From: Topomyia yanbarensis
Lineage: Eukaryota > Arthropoda > Insecta > Diptera > Culicidae
Length of the DNA: 64,000 nt
Assembly (NCBI RefSeq): GCF_030247195.1
Contig: NC_080671.1
Span: forward strand, 469,522,766 to 469,586,765
Direction: 5' to 3'
The notes beneath the pieces are model-generated. The model was not told where the DNA came from. It ran no database searches and saw nothing but the letters and a program-made list of their open reading frames with translations. The position numbers and the translations under genes were made by a program. Each line of letters begins with the position of its first letter. Position 1 is the stretch's first letter. Of the stretch, positions 34,701 to 43,161 are shown in pieces.

Positions 34701-35908
34701 TCTAGTGCCAGTTCTCGTCTTTTTTCCACACTCATCTTTTTAAAGACCGGGCATGCTACTATCCAATGTTGTTGGCTACAACAGGAACATTTGGCTTGGG
34801 ATCTGGATGTTGTTTCAGCGTGCATATTGACTCTTGATTGGCGCTCATTTTTCGGGTTTTCCTTCTCAGATTGACACACCTTTTGTGCAATAAGAAGTGT
34901 TGCTCTTTGCTGTTGCGGTTTCAAAAACTCGTGTAATTCCTTTAGTGTGAGTTTTTGCCGTGGTCGTCCTTCTTGCGGAATCATTGCTTCTGCTTCCTTG
35001 TCCGCCCATTGTTCTCTTAAGTTCAGTGGTAAGCGGCAAACAAGTTCAGCCATCTGCAACGGATTAGTTAAATAATCCTCGCACTGTATCATGGACATGT
35101 TGGACACCAAATTTCCGAGAGTCACTACGAAGTCCACCATGCTTTGAGGGTATTCCATGCGTGGGTTCCGTAACTTTGCCAAATCCTTCCATAGTTCGTT
35201 GTATATAGCCAACGGTTGTCCGTAAATACTATCCAGAGTTTCTACTACATGTTTCTCGTTTCCTGGATCCATCAGCAAGGCACTTACGTGTACCTTTGCT
35301 GCCTTGCCTAGACTTGCCATAAGTCTGTTTATATTGTCGGTATCGCTGAATTGACCTTCTCGTTTGCTTTGTTCGTAAAGCCGTTTGAAATTTGGCCAAT
35401 CCTTGTAATTTCCGTTGAAAACTGGGAGGGGTGTTGCTGTTTGCCTCCTCAGTAAGTTTGTAATTTCATCCGGCAATTTGATTGTCGGAGCTATTTGTTG
35501 TCCCGCTTCGGGGTCCATTTTTACTTGGTGCATTTTGGTTGCCATCTCAATCATGGCTTTTTGAAATGCCTCATCACGCAATTTTTGGCTTTCCATTTGT
35601 GCCTCAAATTGGCGTCTTAGCAGCTCTACAGTGTCTGCTGGTCCGCGTTCCTTGGACACACTCCTGGTAGTCTTCTTCTTTTGATCCTCCAGCTCCTTTC
35701 TTAGTTGCTGGAGCTCCATTATTTCCTCTTTGCACTTTGGGCAGTGCCAGAGGTCCTTAGTGGAGGGTCTTTTCTCAAGTTTGGTGCAGGTCATGTGGAA
35801 CCAGTTCCAACACTTTGAGCACTCGACCATCCATTCGTCCGCGCTGTCCTTATCCTTGCACAGGCGGCAATTCCCATTCGGGTTGTGCGCGTATCCTCCA
35901 GATGCCAT
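28736..35908 (-). CDS. Gag-Pol-Env-like polyprotein of BEL/Pao retrotransposon (2390 aa)
   Basis: Order of domains: a PHD-type zinc finger (C14-x2-C17-x12-C30-x2-C33-x4-H38-x2-C41-x14-C56-x2-C59); a coiled coil (about 60-120); DUF1759-type Gag (about 155-320); zinc knuckles (about 375-440, CFNCLRQGHSFRNC); aspartic protease with FLDHGSSNS near 535; RT with YVDD at 949-952; RNase H from FVDAS at 1130; integrase with an H2C2 region and D1498, D1560, E1601. Then follow about 550 residues of envelope-like sequence: a hydrophobic stretch just after Met1850, a furin-type RVKR at 1958-1961 before a glycine/phenylalanine-rich segment, coiled-coil-like sequence and a membrane anchor at about 2330-2352 with a short basic tail. 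The ATG at 35908 opens the PHD finger 13 codons later. The protein would be made as one polyprotein and cut. Confidence 0.95.
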   Translation of the reverse strand: MASGGYAHNPNGNCRLCKDKDSADEWMVECSKCWNWFHMTCTKLEKRPSTKDLWHCPKCKEEIMELQQLRKELEDQKKKTTRSVSKERGPADTVELLRRQFEAQMESQKLRDEAFQKAMIEMATKMHQVKMDPEAGQQIAPTIKLPDEITNLLRRQTATPLPVFNGNYKDWPNFKRLYEQSKREGQFSDTDNINRLMASLGKAAKVHVSALLMDPGNEKHVVETLDSIYGQPLAIYNELWKDLAKLRNPRMEYPQSMVDFVVTLGNLVSNMSMIQCEDYLTNPLQMAELVCRLPLNLREQWADKEAEAMIPQEGRPRQKLTLKELHEFLKPQQQRATLLIAQKVCQSEKENPKNERQSRVNMHAETTSRSQAKCSCCSQQHWIVACPVFKKMSVEKRRELALEKRMCFNCLRQGHSFRNCQMRPNCRTEGCTAHHHTFLHVRPKTNDEKRTSQKEETKQKIKEPSGHSKDNKKNQDKKEVKEIDAQAPTSSTSKEQEDEAVRTNIHATKRNKVYYQILPVTLYAQGRQLETFAFLDHGSSNSLILDDLAKDLGLQGPVSPLCIKWTNDSVHEDNESQSVCFKISGDNKIRYQMESVRTVKKLSLPRQTLDYKDLHENYNHLKYLPIQGYENAEPTLLIGLDHPRLLTATKQRASKVGPVAAKTPIGWVIYGRTNSRHQGEIYSCVVEEQDSLREEMRKYFSTEEFGVKVSTTNQQSEEDRRAEKLIKETMKYDGSQYEIGLLWKQARPIMPKSESFKGALKRLEYTETKMRKNPEFAQWYTDKIKEYVEKGYARKLTANEITLTTDKTYYLPHFAVVNPNKTPLKPRLVFDAAAKVQGLSLNTELLSGPDNLTSLFGILLRFREGKCAVAGDIQEMFSQIKIRKEDQEAQRFLWRDGKASNTMGHYVMQVMTFGATCSPVCAQAVKNANAENYRDCDPVAANAIIKQHYVDDYLDSFSTAEEASAVTFGVIKNHEAAHFTLRNIISNDAEMLDVLPERNVARQSTQKEFIEKTATSEKVLGVYWDTTQDTIGYRIADFKSNAIPTKREVLSTIARIFDPLGLIAHITIGGKLLMQQAWKEGIDWDEKISTKLMEDWTIWTNRLSTISYLRISRCFSPNIPDAKSLELHIFVDASESAFAAAAYIRAETLHGYDVSLIAAKTRVAPNKAMSIPRLELQAAVLGTRLKTTVLKELRLNITNVTMWTDSTTVLSWIRSDHRRYKTFVANRVSEILDDTTISQWRWVPSGMNPADEATRNIQPTESIWYTGATYLNTKVESWPKEKGAVIETSEEKRVCSVQEIQPANIIMHTTWCSDWGRLKKAVCYWLKYMEKLRTKVSNSRYDETITSDHYKRAEILLLQQAQQEAFPSELVALINGEGIYQNSSVADHELALDENRLIRISGRIQNMTPVLLPNKGHITNLIIKQYHEKFLHRETEAVIAQIRQHFWIIKIRAAVKRVNARCQLCRNKKASPHPPKMGTLPSCRTTPNLKPFTHTGIDFFGPMEVTVGRRCEKRWGALFTCMATRAIHLELADDLSTDALLICIKNLQNRRGKVCEMYSDNGTNMVGASNQMKELEIRTAIEGIKWNFIPPSAPHFGGAWERMIQEVKKLLNEKLWPVSKPKESVLRNALIEIEQLLNSRPLTHIPLSSNDDEPLTPNHFLIGCAGGTYPSLDDTSRAEATREHWKKAQMATTKFWDRWSTEYLPKLNKREKWKQNTEPLQPDDVVVFPDEQRKGKFHKGIITEVRKAQDGQTRSAVVRTENSKLVRPTVKLAKLDVKADTVFTGHIQEISPKRKDVFPQNSSSNAKANMTDWGKRQKIDIELVKQLAEKHKAAHPTKPKKKTIRARPNMWAKMLVTTAAVLSLNTTSSMTIKPVPNAGLLFDHEATYLIQTGIWDTQITTNISPTGDVKLIDTIHRNIEEAINGLKQKIKNPTLIDLATSIEQQCYAAKQEILEPARVKRGKGIFGFLKDILFGGDDLTEQIEAIRMNEEQKIHDVTHSMNQLRERTLQQNNQFEQRIHHALDGIKLLNKQFAMNYAETLANHLMDTIMVAKQLIESILTRHRKLKRIPVTIEDRNEFIQQANLRLPANHYIPEDEFATHYKLKIKNDSYQITMRSIVILRESFENFKVIAIPDFENRTKIHVDQPRIAINQHNQYFYPSNEARKLNETHFLCFKPTIQMEMSCVPAAIFHKRPVRNCNITTFDNLPTDYAEVIILSQPNTLLYYAKDSNTITILCNKELNFTSYNIAVVKLDPGCEIRTKHSVTYASIGGTSKQQKIYFKRHDQIPQWKNDNFNASEDTWETTELDPIAATHSSYHNDPETKAINHHVPVIVAAVSSVLVVATIISALYYKKGSRRYTIRTSSRPTPLPRRPPRIIPRTTAANSVTQI
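28850..30361 (-). other. envelope-like region within the polyprotein
   Basis: Residues about 1850-2353 of the polyprotein. Features seen are a potential signal-like hydrophobic segment at its start, one RxKR cleavage site followed directly by a glycine- and phenylalanine-rich stretch that could be a fusion peptide, a long heptad-like region, several N-x-S/T sites and a single C-terminal membrane span. This layout resembles insect retroviral and baculovirus F-type fusion proteins (established family knowledge); the match to a specific family is inferred from architecture, not from a search. It has no separate start signal, so it would need splicing or proteolysis to be released. Confidence 0.7.
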
Positions 35909-36253
35909 CCTTTAGATCCGCTTTCTCTTTCGGCTTGTTTTAGATTCACTAGTGATATATCGCACGGTGTGATATATATTGTGATATCTTATTCAAGCAC
36001 TGTTTGTTTTCACCGAATCCGCTATTGGCTGCGGATACGCCTTATTAGCGATTTTGTAAGTGACGCGTATTGCAATGCGTATTACTGTCCGTTATAAGCT
36101 ACGGACACGCTGTGTTTCTAGCGTTTTTCCACCACAGTTTGTAGGTGTTCGCTTAATGTTTATGCCTTTTTCCACTACCGTAGCTTGGTCAGTGTAGGAC
36201 TTAGTAGTTTTTCTTTACTTCGTGCCTTCTGTGGCGAGAATTGTGAGGATAAT
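35909..36253 (-). other. 5' leader of the BEL/Pao element
   Basis: About 345 bp separate the primer-binding site from the start codon. It has several near-repeats of words such as GCGGATACGC/CGGACACGC (36010-36110). It probably carries packaging and dimerisation signals, but none can be identified by sequence alone. Confidence 0.6.
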
Positions 36254-36271
36254 TCCTCTCTGGAGCCACCA
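36254..36271 (-). other. primer-binding site
   Basis: Two bases after the 5' LTR, the minus strand reads TGGTGGCTCCAGAGAGGA. TGG followed by a tRNA-like 3'-end complement is the expected form; I do not assign the tRNA. It is adjacent to the LTR, as required for minus-strand synthesis. Confidence 0.75.
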
Positions 36272-36273
36272 TA

Positions 36274-37055
36274 TATCGTTCCGCCGAACGATCTTTCGCC
36301 GCAGAGGGGGGTGCTGGGTCTAGTTAGAAGCGTCCTGCGGTACAAGCCACTTCTAATTCTAGACTAAGTATAGTTTGTGGCACCTGCGTTACAAATACCA
36401 CACGCTATAGCTTAATAAGCCGGGAATTCCTCGTCCAGTTAGTATCGTTCTGCGTAACAAACCAATACTAATTCTGGTCGTAAGACAATTTGCTTCCCCG
36501 CTTGCGTTACAAACAAGGAAGTAATTTGACTTTGGATTTAACAAGGTGGAAAAACCAACGAAGAACTCCAGGGTCTGGACACGAAGTAAAGGATTTTCGA
36601 CTGAGTGAAGTGGTACTTTCGACTGCTCGATTTCAACTTGATTTTATTATACAATTTTTTGGTTTATATACCTACTTTCCTAAGCTAGCTATTTACAAAT
36701 AATCGATTTTTGAATCGATTTTATTTAGATTTGTTTTGGTACAGAATGTTAACAATGAATATTGTTGTCAACTCTGCACAAATGTTTTATTATCCAAGCC
36801 ACCGCGCGAAGTCAAATATCGATATAATTATCGTCTTCGAATGCGCTGTGACCGGCAGTGGCACCGAAAATGCCGATGAAGCATATATGACCCTTGCGTG
36901 AGCGCGCATTGACTCATCGTTGGGCGCACTTGAATGTAATTCGATTTTCCTTCTGCCTCTTTAGGTCAGAACGAACTGTTCTATGTTACGGTGGTTTGTT
37001 TTGATTCTGCCGCTGCTCGCTGCGAACAGCTGTTTGTGATTTTGCGTCGGCGACA
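36274..37055 (-). repeat. 5' LTR of the BEL/Pao element
   Basis: Same sequence as 27716-28497. In sense it starts TGTCGCCGACGC at 37055. GACAG follows immediately at 37056-37060 on the plus strand and matches the base run before the other LTR. The promoter of the element must lie here. Confidence 0.95.
36664..36670 (-). promoter_or_regulatory. candidate TATA box in the 5' LTR
   Basis: Sense-strand TATATAA lies about 390 bp into the LTR. An AATAAA lies 15 bp further on (36643-36648), which would place a polyadenylation signal close to the start of the R region. Position is plausible; no start site can be fixed. Confidence 0.4.
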
Positions 37056-37060
37056 GACAG

Positions 37061-37890
37061 GGCACGGTGCTTCATTTCGAATTTGTCAATTTTGTTGGTG
37101 TATTTATAAAGTATGGTATACGAGGGGACCAATTAAATTCTATTAAGACTAATGCGATATTTTTAATATCTAGGAATACAGTTTTGGAATTTGATCTACA
37201 TGAGATAGACAGTAGTGTCAGGAACACGGAAAAGAGAGATGACAGCTTGCATCTCTATAGAAAACGACGTCCTGGGATTATCAAGACATTACGAAGTAAG
37301 ACATAGTTTGTTGGCCATTGCAAAGAATCGAAAACATGTGAATACCAGAAATAACATTGCATTTGGTTTCTTTTCGAAGCATCCATATAATGTAATTCAC
37401 TGCTGCCAGACCAATACAATAGTAATTTGCACTGGCGGATCCAGGTGTAGGGTCTTGCGGGTCCAGACCCCCTCCAAAATTTTCTAACTTGTTCAGAAGT
37501 TTTATACTTGTTTCCATTTTTGCAGGAGCAGATCCAGAAAAAAAAATCGGAGGGATCTGAAATTTCGATTTTGAAATGTTTGTTGTACAATATGTAATAT
37601 GTAATACCCTAACTTAATTAAAATCAGTTTCGGTGGTTGAATCTGGTTTGGAATGATTTTGAATTTAGAACAAATTTAAAATAGAAACTATTTTAAAATT
37701 TCTCAAGAAGTTAAAAATTTTCGGGGGGGGGGGTGCGGACCCCCAGGACCCTCCCCCTGGATCCGCCGCTGCATTTTTGTATCAGTTTCAAACTCAAAAT
37801 TATTCCAAACGAAATTTGACAGTCTAAATTGATGTTTTATCAGTTTTCAATAATATTACAACATAACGAAGATATAAGAAAAAATTATTT
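37061..37890. other. unassigned DNA with GC-rich end-like motif
   Basis: No coding region is seen. A pair of near-inverse segments (GCGGATCCAGGTGTAGGGTC near 37434 and CCCCCTGGATCCGCCGCTGC near 37752, with G/C runs between) brackets about 330 bp and looks like a MITE with GGATCC-containing ends. The rest is plain AT-rich sequence. Confidence 0.4.
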
Positions 37891-37894
37891 TTTT

Positions 37895-38221
37895 GATTCT
37901 TTAAAAATCACCTCATCAATCAATTCATGAGAACACTATATATTTCTAGAGCTTCGCTGAGAAAAGCTGCATCTTCCATACGGGAGCGGTGGGTGGTAAG
38001 CCTAGTTGACACTTGTATAAGGATGAAGCTATTCAAACAGGGTTGCTATAATTAATAACAAAATCCACTTATTTTGAAGTCATGCTGCTTCTTTAGTTAA
38101 TAACTTTTCTCAGCGAATTTTCACAAACTTACAATGTTCCACGAATGTGTTCAGTAGTTGAATACCTCTAGAAATATATAGTGTTCTCAAGAATTGATTG
38201 ACGAGGTGATTTTTTAAGAAT
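37895..38221. repeat. imperfect fold-back element, arms about 57 bp
   Basis: The left arm at 37895-37951 (AAATCACCTCATCAATCAAT, then GAGAACACTATATATTTCTA) is inverted at about 38166-38221. A second, shorter inverted pair (CGCTGAGAAAAG at 37955 and CTTTTCTCAGCG at 38104) lies inside. The asymmetric spacing suggests deletions or insertions in one arm. Confidence 0.7.
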
Positions 38222-38229
38222 TTATTTTC

Positions 38230-39054
38230 AATTTTAACCGATTTTCCATACAAACTTCCATATAAGCTTTGAAATTTTTGGAGGGTCCGTAGACACAACC
38301 AATCGGTACCAAAATTTGCACTATTGCTAAGGGCCATAAAAGGAATCAGTAGAGCCTGTTGGACCTAAAAGTCAAAAATTGAACCAGTCTAATGGAACAA
38401 CCATATTTTGGTATTTTTCTTGATATTTTTCAAACGAAACTGGTACTCTTATTTGTGTATTATGAATCAGATGTGATTCAGAGTACAATTCAATAGATAA
38501 CTCGATTTTAACGAAAATCCATATGGGACGCTTCAATGGGCAGTATTTCTCTTGGCTGATTTTTACAAACTTGCTTTCAAACGATAAATGCAATACTCCC
38601 ACTGAGAGCTATTGAATTCCATTCAGATCTGACTTTTGATTCCGGAATTACAGATTAGTTTCTACGGTTTCATAGGAATTTTCTATAGAAACCGGTACAA
38701 TCGTAATATTTCTCAAAGGATAAAAATCCATTGAAATGAACATCAAATTACTTTGATTTGCAGGGCTCTATCACTGATGGCCAATCAAAGAGCTTTTGAA
38801 AATATTGTCAACTATCGATAATTCTGGAAGCCTCTCGGACACGGGGCATATTCCGGAATTGAAGTCCCATCGGTTAATCAGTGATTACTTAACCCATTTT
38901 TACCAACAAAAACCGATTTATTCCACCTATCAGACAGATGAGATATTTCTTAAACATATCACTGTTGTATTATTCATTAGTTTGCCGAATGCACGCAAAG
39001 TTGGCAAGCAACTAGATATGAGATAAGCACAGTTTCGAGTCCTGCAGTAACACT
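38230..39054. other. unassigned DNA
   Basis: Short ORFs only; nothing recognised. Confidence 0.35.
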
Positions 39055-39340
39055 TCAAATAAACTGAATAAATTAAAGAAAAATAATCATGAAGCAAAAA
39101 AAGAAAAAAAAGTTATTCATAAAATGGATTGAATGAATAATATAAATCAAATTAATAAAATAAATCAAATAAGCTCAAAGTAAAATTAACAAACTGTCAT
39201 CCAATAACAAAAAGAACTAGCTAAAGCGAATTAATGCAATGATGAAACTGAATAAAATATTTAAACTAGTGAAAATTAACAAATTAATAAAATGAATAAA
39301 ATAAATGAAATATTGAATTAATATACGGATAATATGGATA
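39055..39340. repeat. A-rich low-complexity tract
   Basis: AATAAAATAAAT-like words repeat irregularly; it is the inverse-strand counterpart of the tracts at 22385 and 25005. The following 39341-39862 has no recognised content. Confidence 0.65.
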
Positions 39341-39864
39341 AATTAACCGTGGTTCCAAACCCGTTTTTCTTAAAAATGTTAGAATAAAGAAAGAAACGAA
39401 AAAGCTGTTTTGATCAAAATATGAGCATATAGATTTTTTTTAAAAAAAGGTAGTTAATTGAAGTAAATAAATAAAACGAATTTCACGAATTCCAAAACCA
39501 TTGTTTCAGAATATTCTGAAGTTTTTGTGAAAATCCCATTGCAAAGAGCACATTTTCGTTCTTCTTTTCTTAATCGCACTTTAAGATAATCTGGTGTTAC
39601 CACTTTATTGATGGGCCTTAATTTAGTCATCAGGAAATCTAGAAATCAGGAATTTGTCTTGTAATTAAAAGATGTCTTTTTGGTCACAGCTATCTGAAAT
39701 ATAATTTTTGTACAGAATAGAATTTTCAGATCCAGTATTTTACCGTGTTATTGGAAATTGTAAACTCAAATAAGGCCACCTGTAAATAGTATTCATTTGC
39801 ATTGAAGTATGAAGAAAAGAGTGTCAAGTGTTTAGGTTATATTGTCAATTATATTATTGTAAAT

Positions 39865-40850
39865 TGTAACCCGTCAGGGTAACAATTTAGCACTGGGTGG
39901 AAATATACTCTTTTTTTGCGTATACACTCCGTAGAGTGTATTGTTTACGTAAAATTATGCTCACCGCTGTTCGGTACCGTTCACATTTAGTTGTAATTTT
40001 TTGTTCATTTTCGCGTGTGTGAACGGTTTTATTCGTACAGATAGGTTAGATAATTTTTGTTTTATGTTTGTGAATTAGTAACATAGGACTTAGGTAGGCT
40101 ACCACTCTTCTCTTGCAACAATTCGTGTGTACTGGTTATGCTGCTCATCGTTGACAGCTGTGCGACAAGGCGGTTGGCGGTTTGTGATAGTCGAGTGCGG
40201 AAGGCGGCCATCGTGTTAGAGTAGCCAAAGAGTGACAGACCACGGTAAAATTCAGACGTCCCCGTTACACCAGTTCGGGACAGTTTCCAGCCACAATAGC
40301 CGTAGTGCGAAGTGCGCGTGTGTGACGGAAAGTTATCCGTCGTAAAGTGCCGGCCCGTGGTTTGTGCGCTTGTTTATTTTGTGGTGCTGGATCGCCGTCG
40401 GGGGAAGCTAATCATCAAGGAATTTTCGCTTCCCCGGCTAACCGCAAAGGATCCAGACGCACCAATCCGCCCTCGCTGGGAACGATAAGCCGAACGAGCG
40501 TTGCTCTCCTTCCCAGCTAATAGCCAAGGAGGGTGAAGCAGGGTGGACAACGGCTCCCCCTGGGAAGAACACTGCGGTGTCTTCCGGGATTCTTTGCGGG
40601 GAGCAAAGAATCCGGTGATTCATCACCACCGTCGCTAGGGAGGTTCCAACAAAGGAGCCAAGCTCACCTCCCTAGCTAAAAGACAAGGACCGCAGCCGGA
40701 GCAGCCAACGACGATACGACCCGAAGGAGAACGCGGCCGTTGTTGACCCGGCCGGTCGGAAGAAGCCGCCCGCCTTTCCGCCCGCAGCAGTGAATCACCA
40801 GCAGCCGTAGTGAAGTGGAGGGAGAGTGGACACATCAAATAAAAGTTGGT
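39865..40850 (+). repeat. repeat with hairpin-rich leader, copy 1 (possible LTR or retroelement 5' region)
   Basis: From TGTAACCCGTCAGGGTAACA to about 40800 this segment is repeated in inverted orientation at 48375-49307. Identity is moderate by eye. It includes a palindrome TACACTCCGTAGAGTGTA and a GC-rich part (40390-40780) with a series of hairpins. An AATAAA lies at about 40838. Beyond 40850 sequence up to about 41010 (GCCGGGCAAACAAGAACCCG, then an ATG context) may continue the same element. A TG start and promoter-like content suggest an LTR or a retroelement leader; I cannot tell which. Confidence 0.6.
40401..40676 (+). other. array of four or more stem-loops
   Basis: Perfect stems are 40401-40408 with 40428-40435 (GGGGAAGC), 40475-40482 with 40510-40517 (GCTGGGAA), 40588-40597 with 40603-40612 (GATTCTTTGC) and 40634-40644 with 40666-40676 (GCTAGGGAGGT). 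Three of the stems are followed by variants of the same linker, GCTAA-nn-G-n-CAAGGA (40437, 40515, 40674). Confidence 0.75.
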
Positions 40851-41010
40851 AAATTTAGTTTATTTGTTTGTTTACTTTTTGTTGTGAAACGAAAATCCGA
40901 AATTCTGTAGAAGCACCTAGGCCGCCCTGAAAAGAAGGGTTCGCCGGGCAAACAAGAACCCGAGTAGTGGGCAAACTCCTACTTACAAAATGGCACAGAA
41001 GCCGTACATT

Positions 41011-41985
41011 CAGTCGATTACAATGAGTCTCTCAGTCTTTCCACCTATCCTTATCACTTGAGAATTGTTTCGTTCGGAATTCTCGTTCTGCAGATATTGG
41101 TTTATGAGTCCTACACAAAACAATACTATGCCAAAGGAATGGTTTAAACTATCAGAATAAGTATTTCAATTCATCGAAAAGCCAATGGCCATTGAAAGTG
41201 TCCCAGAGCTGCTTTTGAGACACGAACATTCTTGAAATTACAGGTCGTATTTTATCGCAAATAAATATGCTTTTAGTCACATTGATCATGAAAAATGTAT
41301 ATTGGGGTTTTCAGTACAACTCAGTGTCAGTTGTAGTTACACGGTAATATGTATGACATAAATTCAGCGAGTTCAACTATCTGTCCAATGCATAAACTGT
41401 GATTGTAATCCTCGCTAATTTACGTGTAGAATACGGAGCACTCAAACGAAACGTCTATTAAAATGTCCAATGTCTGTACTAATTCTGGCATTGAAGCTTC
41501 AATTGAAACGTTCTCAGCATAAGGCAAATTTGGGCAATTGAAACGATCGCTATAAGTTAAAAGCATCCTTTTAGTGGGATGCAAGTATAGTTCGATAGTT
41601 CAGGGGTCTTCGGGCACCATTTTTCTCGGATCTAATTTGTGGATATTTTTGGAATTTGATCCGCTTATTTTTCATAAAAGTGCGTTCCAATTTAATGAAT
41701 CTGCATTTTCAATAATATCAAACCAAAACAGGTGCTCTCAATTTTAAAAATTACGCATTTGAGCATATGTTTCATTCAAAATTCAGTAGAGATACGAAAA
41801 GTTTAAAAAAGTGCACGTGGGATATGTCTCTTTTAAACATTTTTTATCTTCAAACAACCATATTATCCAGTTTTAAATACCCAAGGCTTTCCTTAATTAT
41901 AGTATATACAAACTCTCAGTATGGAATTGGTTTAAATTTCGGTTTTTGGTCATACGACTCTCCTTAGTGCAACGTTTCGAAGGAA
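41011..41985. other. unassigned AT-rich DNA
   Basis: No credible gene. A 66-residue ORF at 41767-41967 has no features. Confidence 0.35.
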
Positions 41986-42420
41986 TATCCCGATCAAAGT
42001 CCAACATCAAAATTACAGCAAATAGACAACATATTTTGATATCAAGCATCAAATTGAAATCTTATTTTGATATCAGTTTAAACTTTTTCAGATATGACAT
42101 CATATTTTGATCTCATTTTGATGTGCTTACATTTTTAGAAAAAAAATGTTTGTTTCTATTTCTTTGACAAACATCAAATTGATTCCTAATTTTGTTATCA
42201 ATGAAATATTTCACCATCTCAATAAGTTTTCAATTTGCTTTCACTGATAGCATAAATAGTTTTCTGTTTGATGTCATAGTGCAATTTTTCTGCTTTCGAT
42301 TTTGATCTTTTTTAACCGTTAAAACGACCAAAATGATAACAACCTGAGCAATCATTCCCTACTACATCACAACATCAAGTTTAGCTCTCAATTTGTTATC
42401 AGACTCTGCTCGGGTAGCCC
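41986..42420. mobile_element. MITE-like element rich in TTTGATATCA words
   Basis: The left end CCCGATCAAAGTCC (41989-42002) is inverted, with mismatches, at the right end GACTCTGCTCGGG (42402-42413). The interior repeats ATTTTGATATCA and ACATCAAATT. About 430 bp, no ORF, degenerate ends. Confidence 0.6.
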
Positions 42421-43160
42421 CTCATCTTTAGAACATAAGGGTTTGAAAATAAATTAGTTATAGTTTTCTCATAATACAAATATTTTGCAAATTTTGCCAG
42501 GATCACAAATATTTTCTTTTTCAAGTAGAATGTAATATTTAGTTTATTTCCGCAAGTGGCTCTGTTCTACACTACAATGGAAAAATATTTATAGGGAAAC
42601 AGAGATTTGTTTTCTTTAACCTGAACAAATACATCGCAAAGATTAAATTATCTTGAATACTAACACATATTTCAAATTAGTTGAAGATCTTATGACACAT
42701 TTTAGAAATGAATTTGGAAATATCAGGACAGATCTGAGTCGTGACAGTTGCCACGAACACGATATAGAAGAGATCGGGGGTGGGGAGGGGCTACAAGTTA
42801 GGATTGGTAAATGATGGACATTATTTTTGTGCATAGATCGAAATTTTGATTTTTTACATCTTTATTACACATAATGCAACTGATAATTTTTACGCCTTAA
42901 TTAGTATAACATAACTCATGCAAGAGAAGATAAACTTTCACTAGATTTTTTTTATTCACAAACACAGTTGTTCTCGATGATGCTACGAGTATAATATGAA
43001 TATGAATTATGTTAGAAATCTATTTTCTCAATACTAGGTGGATTACTTGGTGATCTGTGCATTCATATACCTTCCAACGTCTATCTCACGACTGAATACA
43101 ATGCTTAATCCAACGGATAAATACATCAACTCTGGACAAATTTTCATTTTGAAGTGAATT
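42421..43160. other. unassigned AT-rich DNA
   Basis: Nothing recognised beyond short ORFs. Confidence 0.35.
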
Positions 43161-43161
43161 T

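Larger units (their letters stand above)
27711..37060 (-). mobile_element. complete, young BEL/Pao LTR retrotransposon with PHD finger and Env-like module
   Basis: The element is flanked by a 5-bp target duplication GACAG (27711-27715 and 37056-37060). It has two 782-bp LTRs that look identical by eye, a primer-binding site, a polypurine tract and one open reading frame of 2390 codons on the minus strand. No stop or frameshift is present. Identical LTRs mean insertion was recent. Combining all enzymatic domains with an envelope-like module makes it a candidate insect endogenous retrovirus of the BEL/Pao (Belpaoviridae) lineage. Confidence 0.95.

Noticed and set aside
29573..35915. Many plus-strand ORFs of 60-195 codons inside the BEL/Pao element
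   Set aside because: All are antisense to the intact 2390-codon polyprotein and show no independent features.
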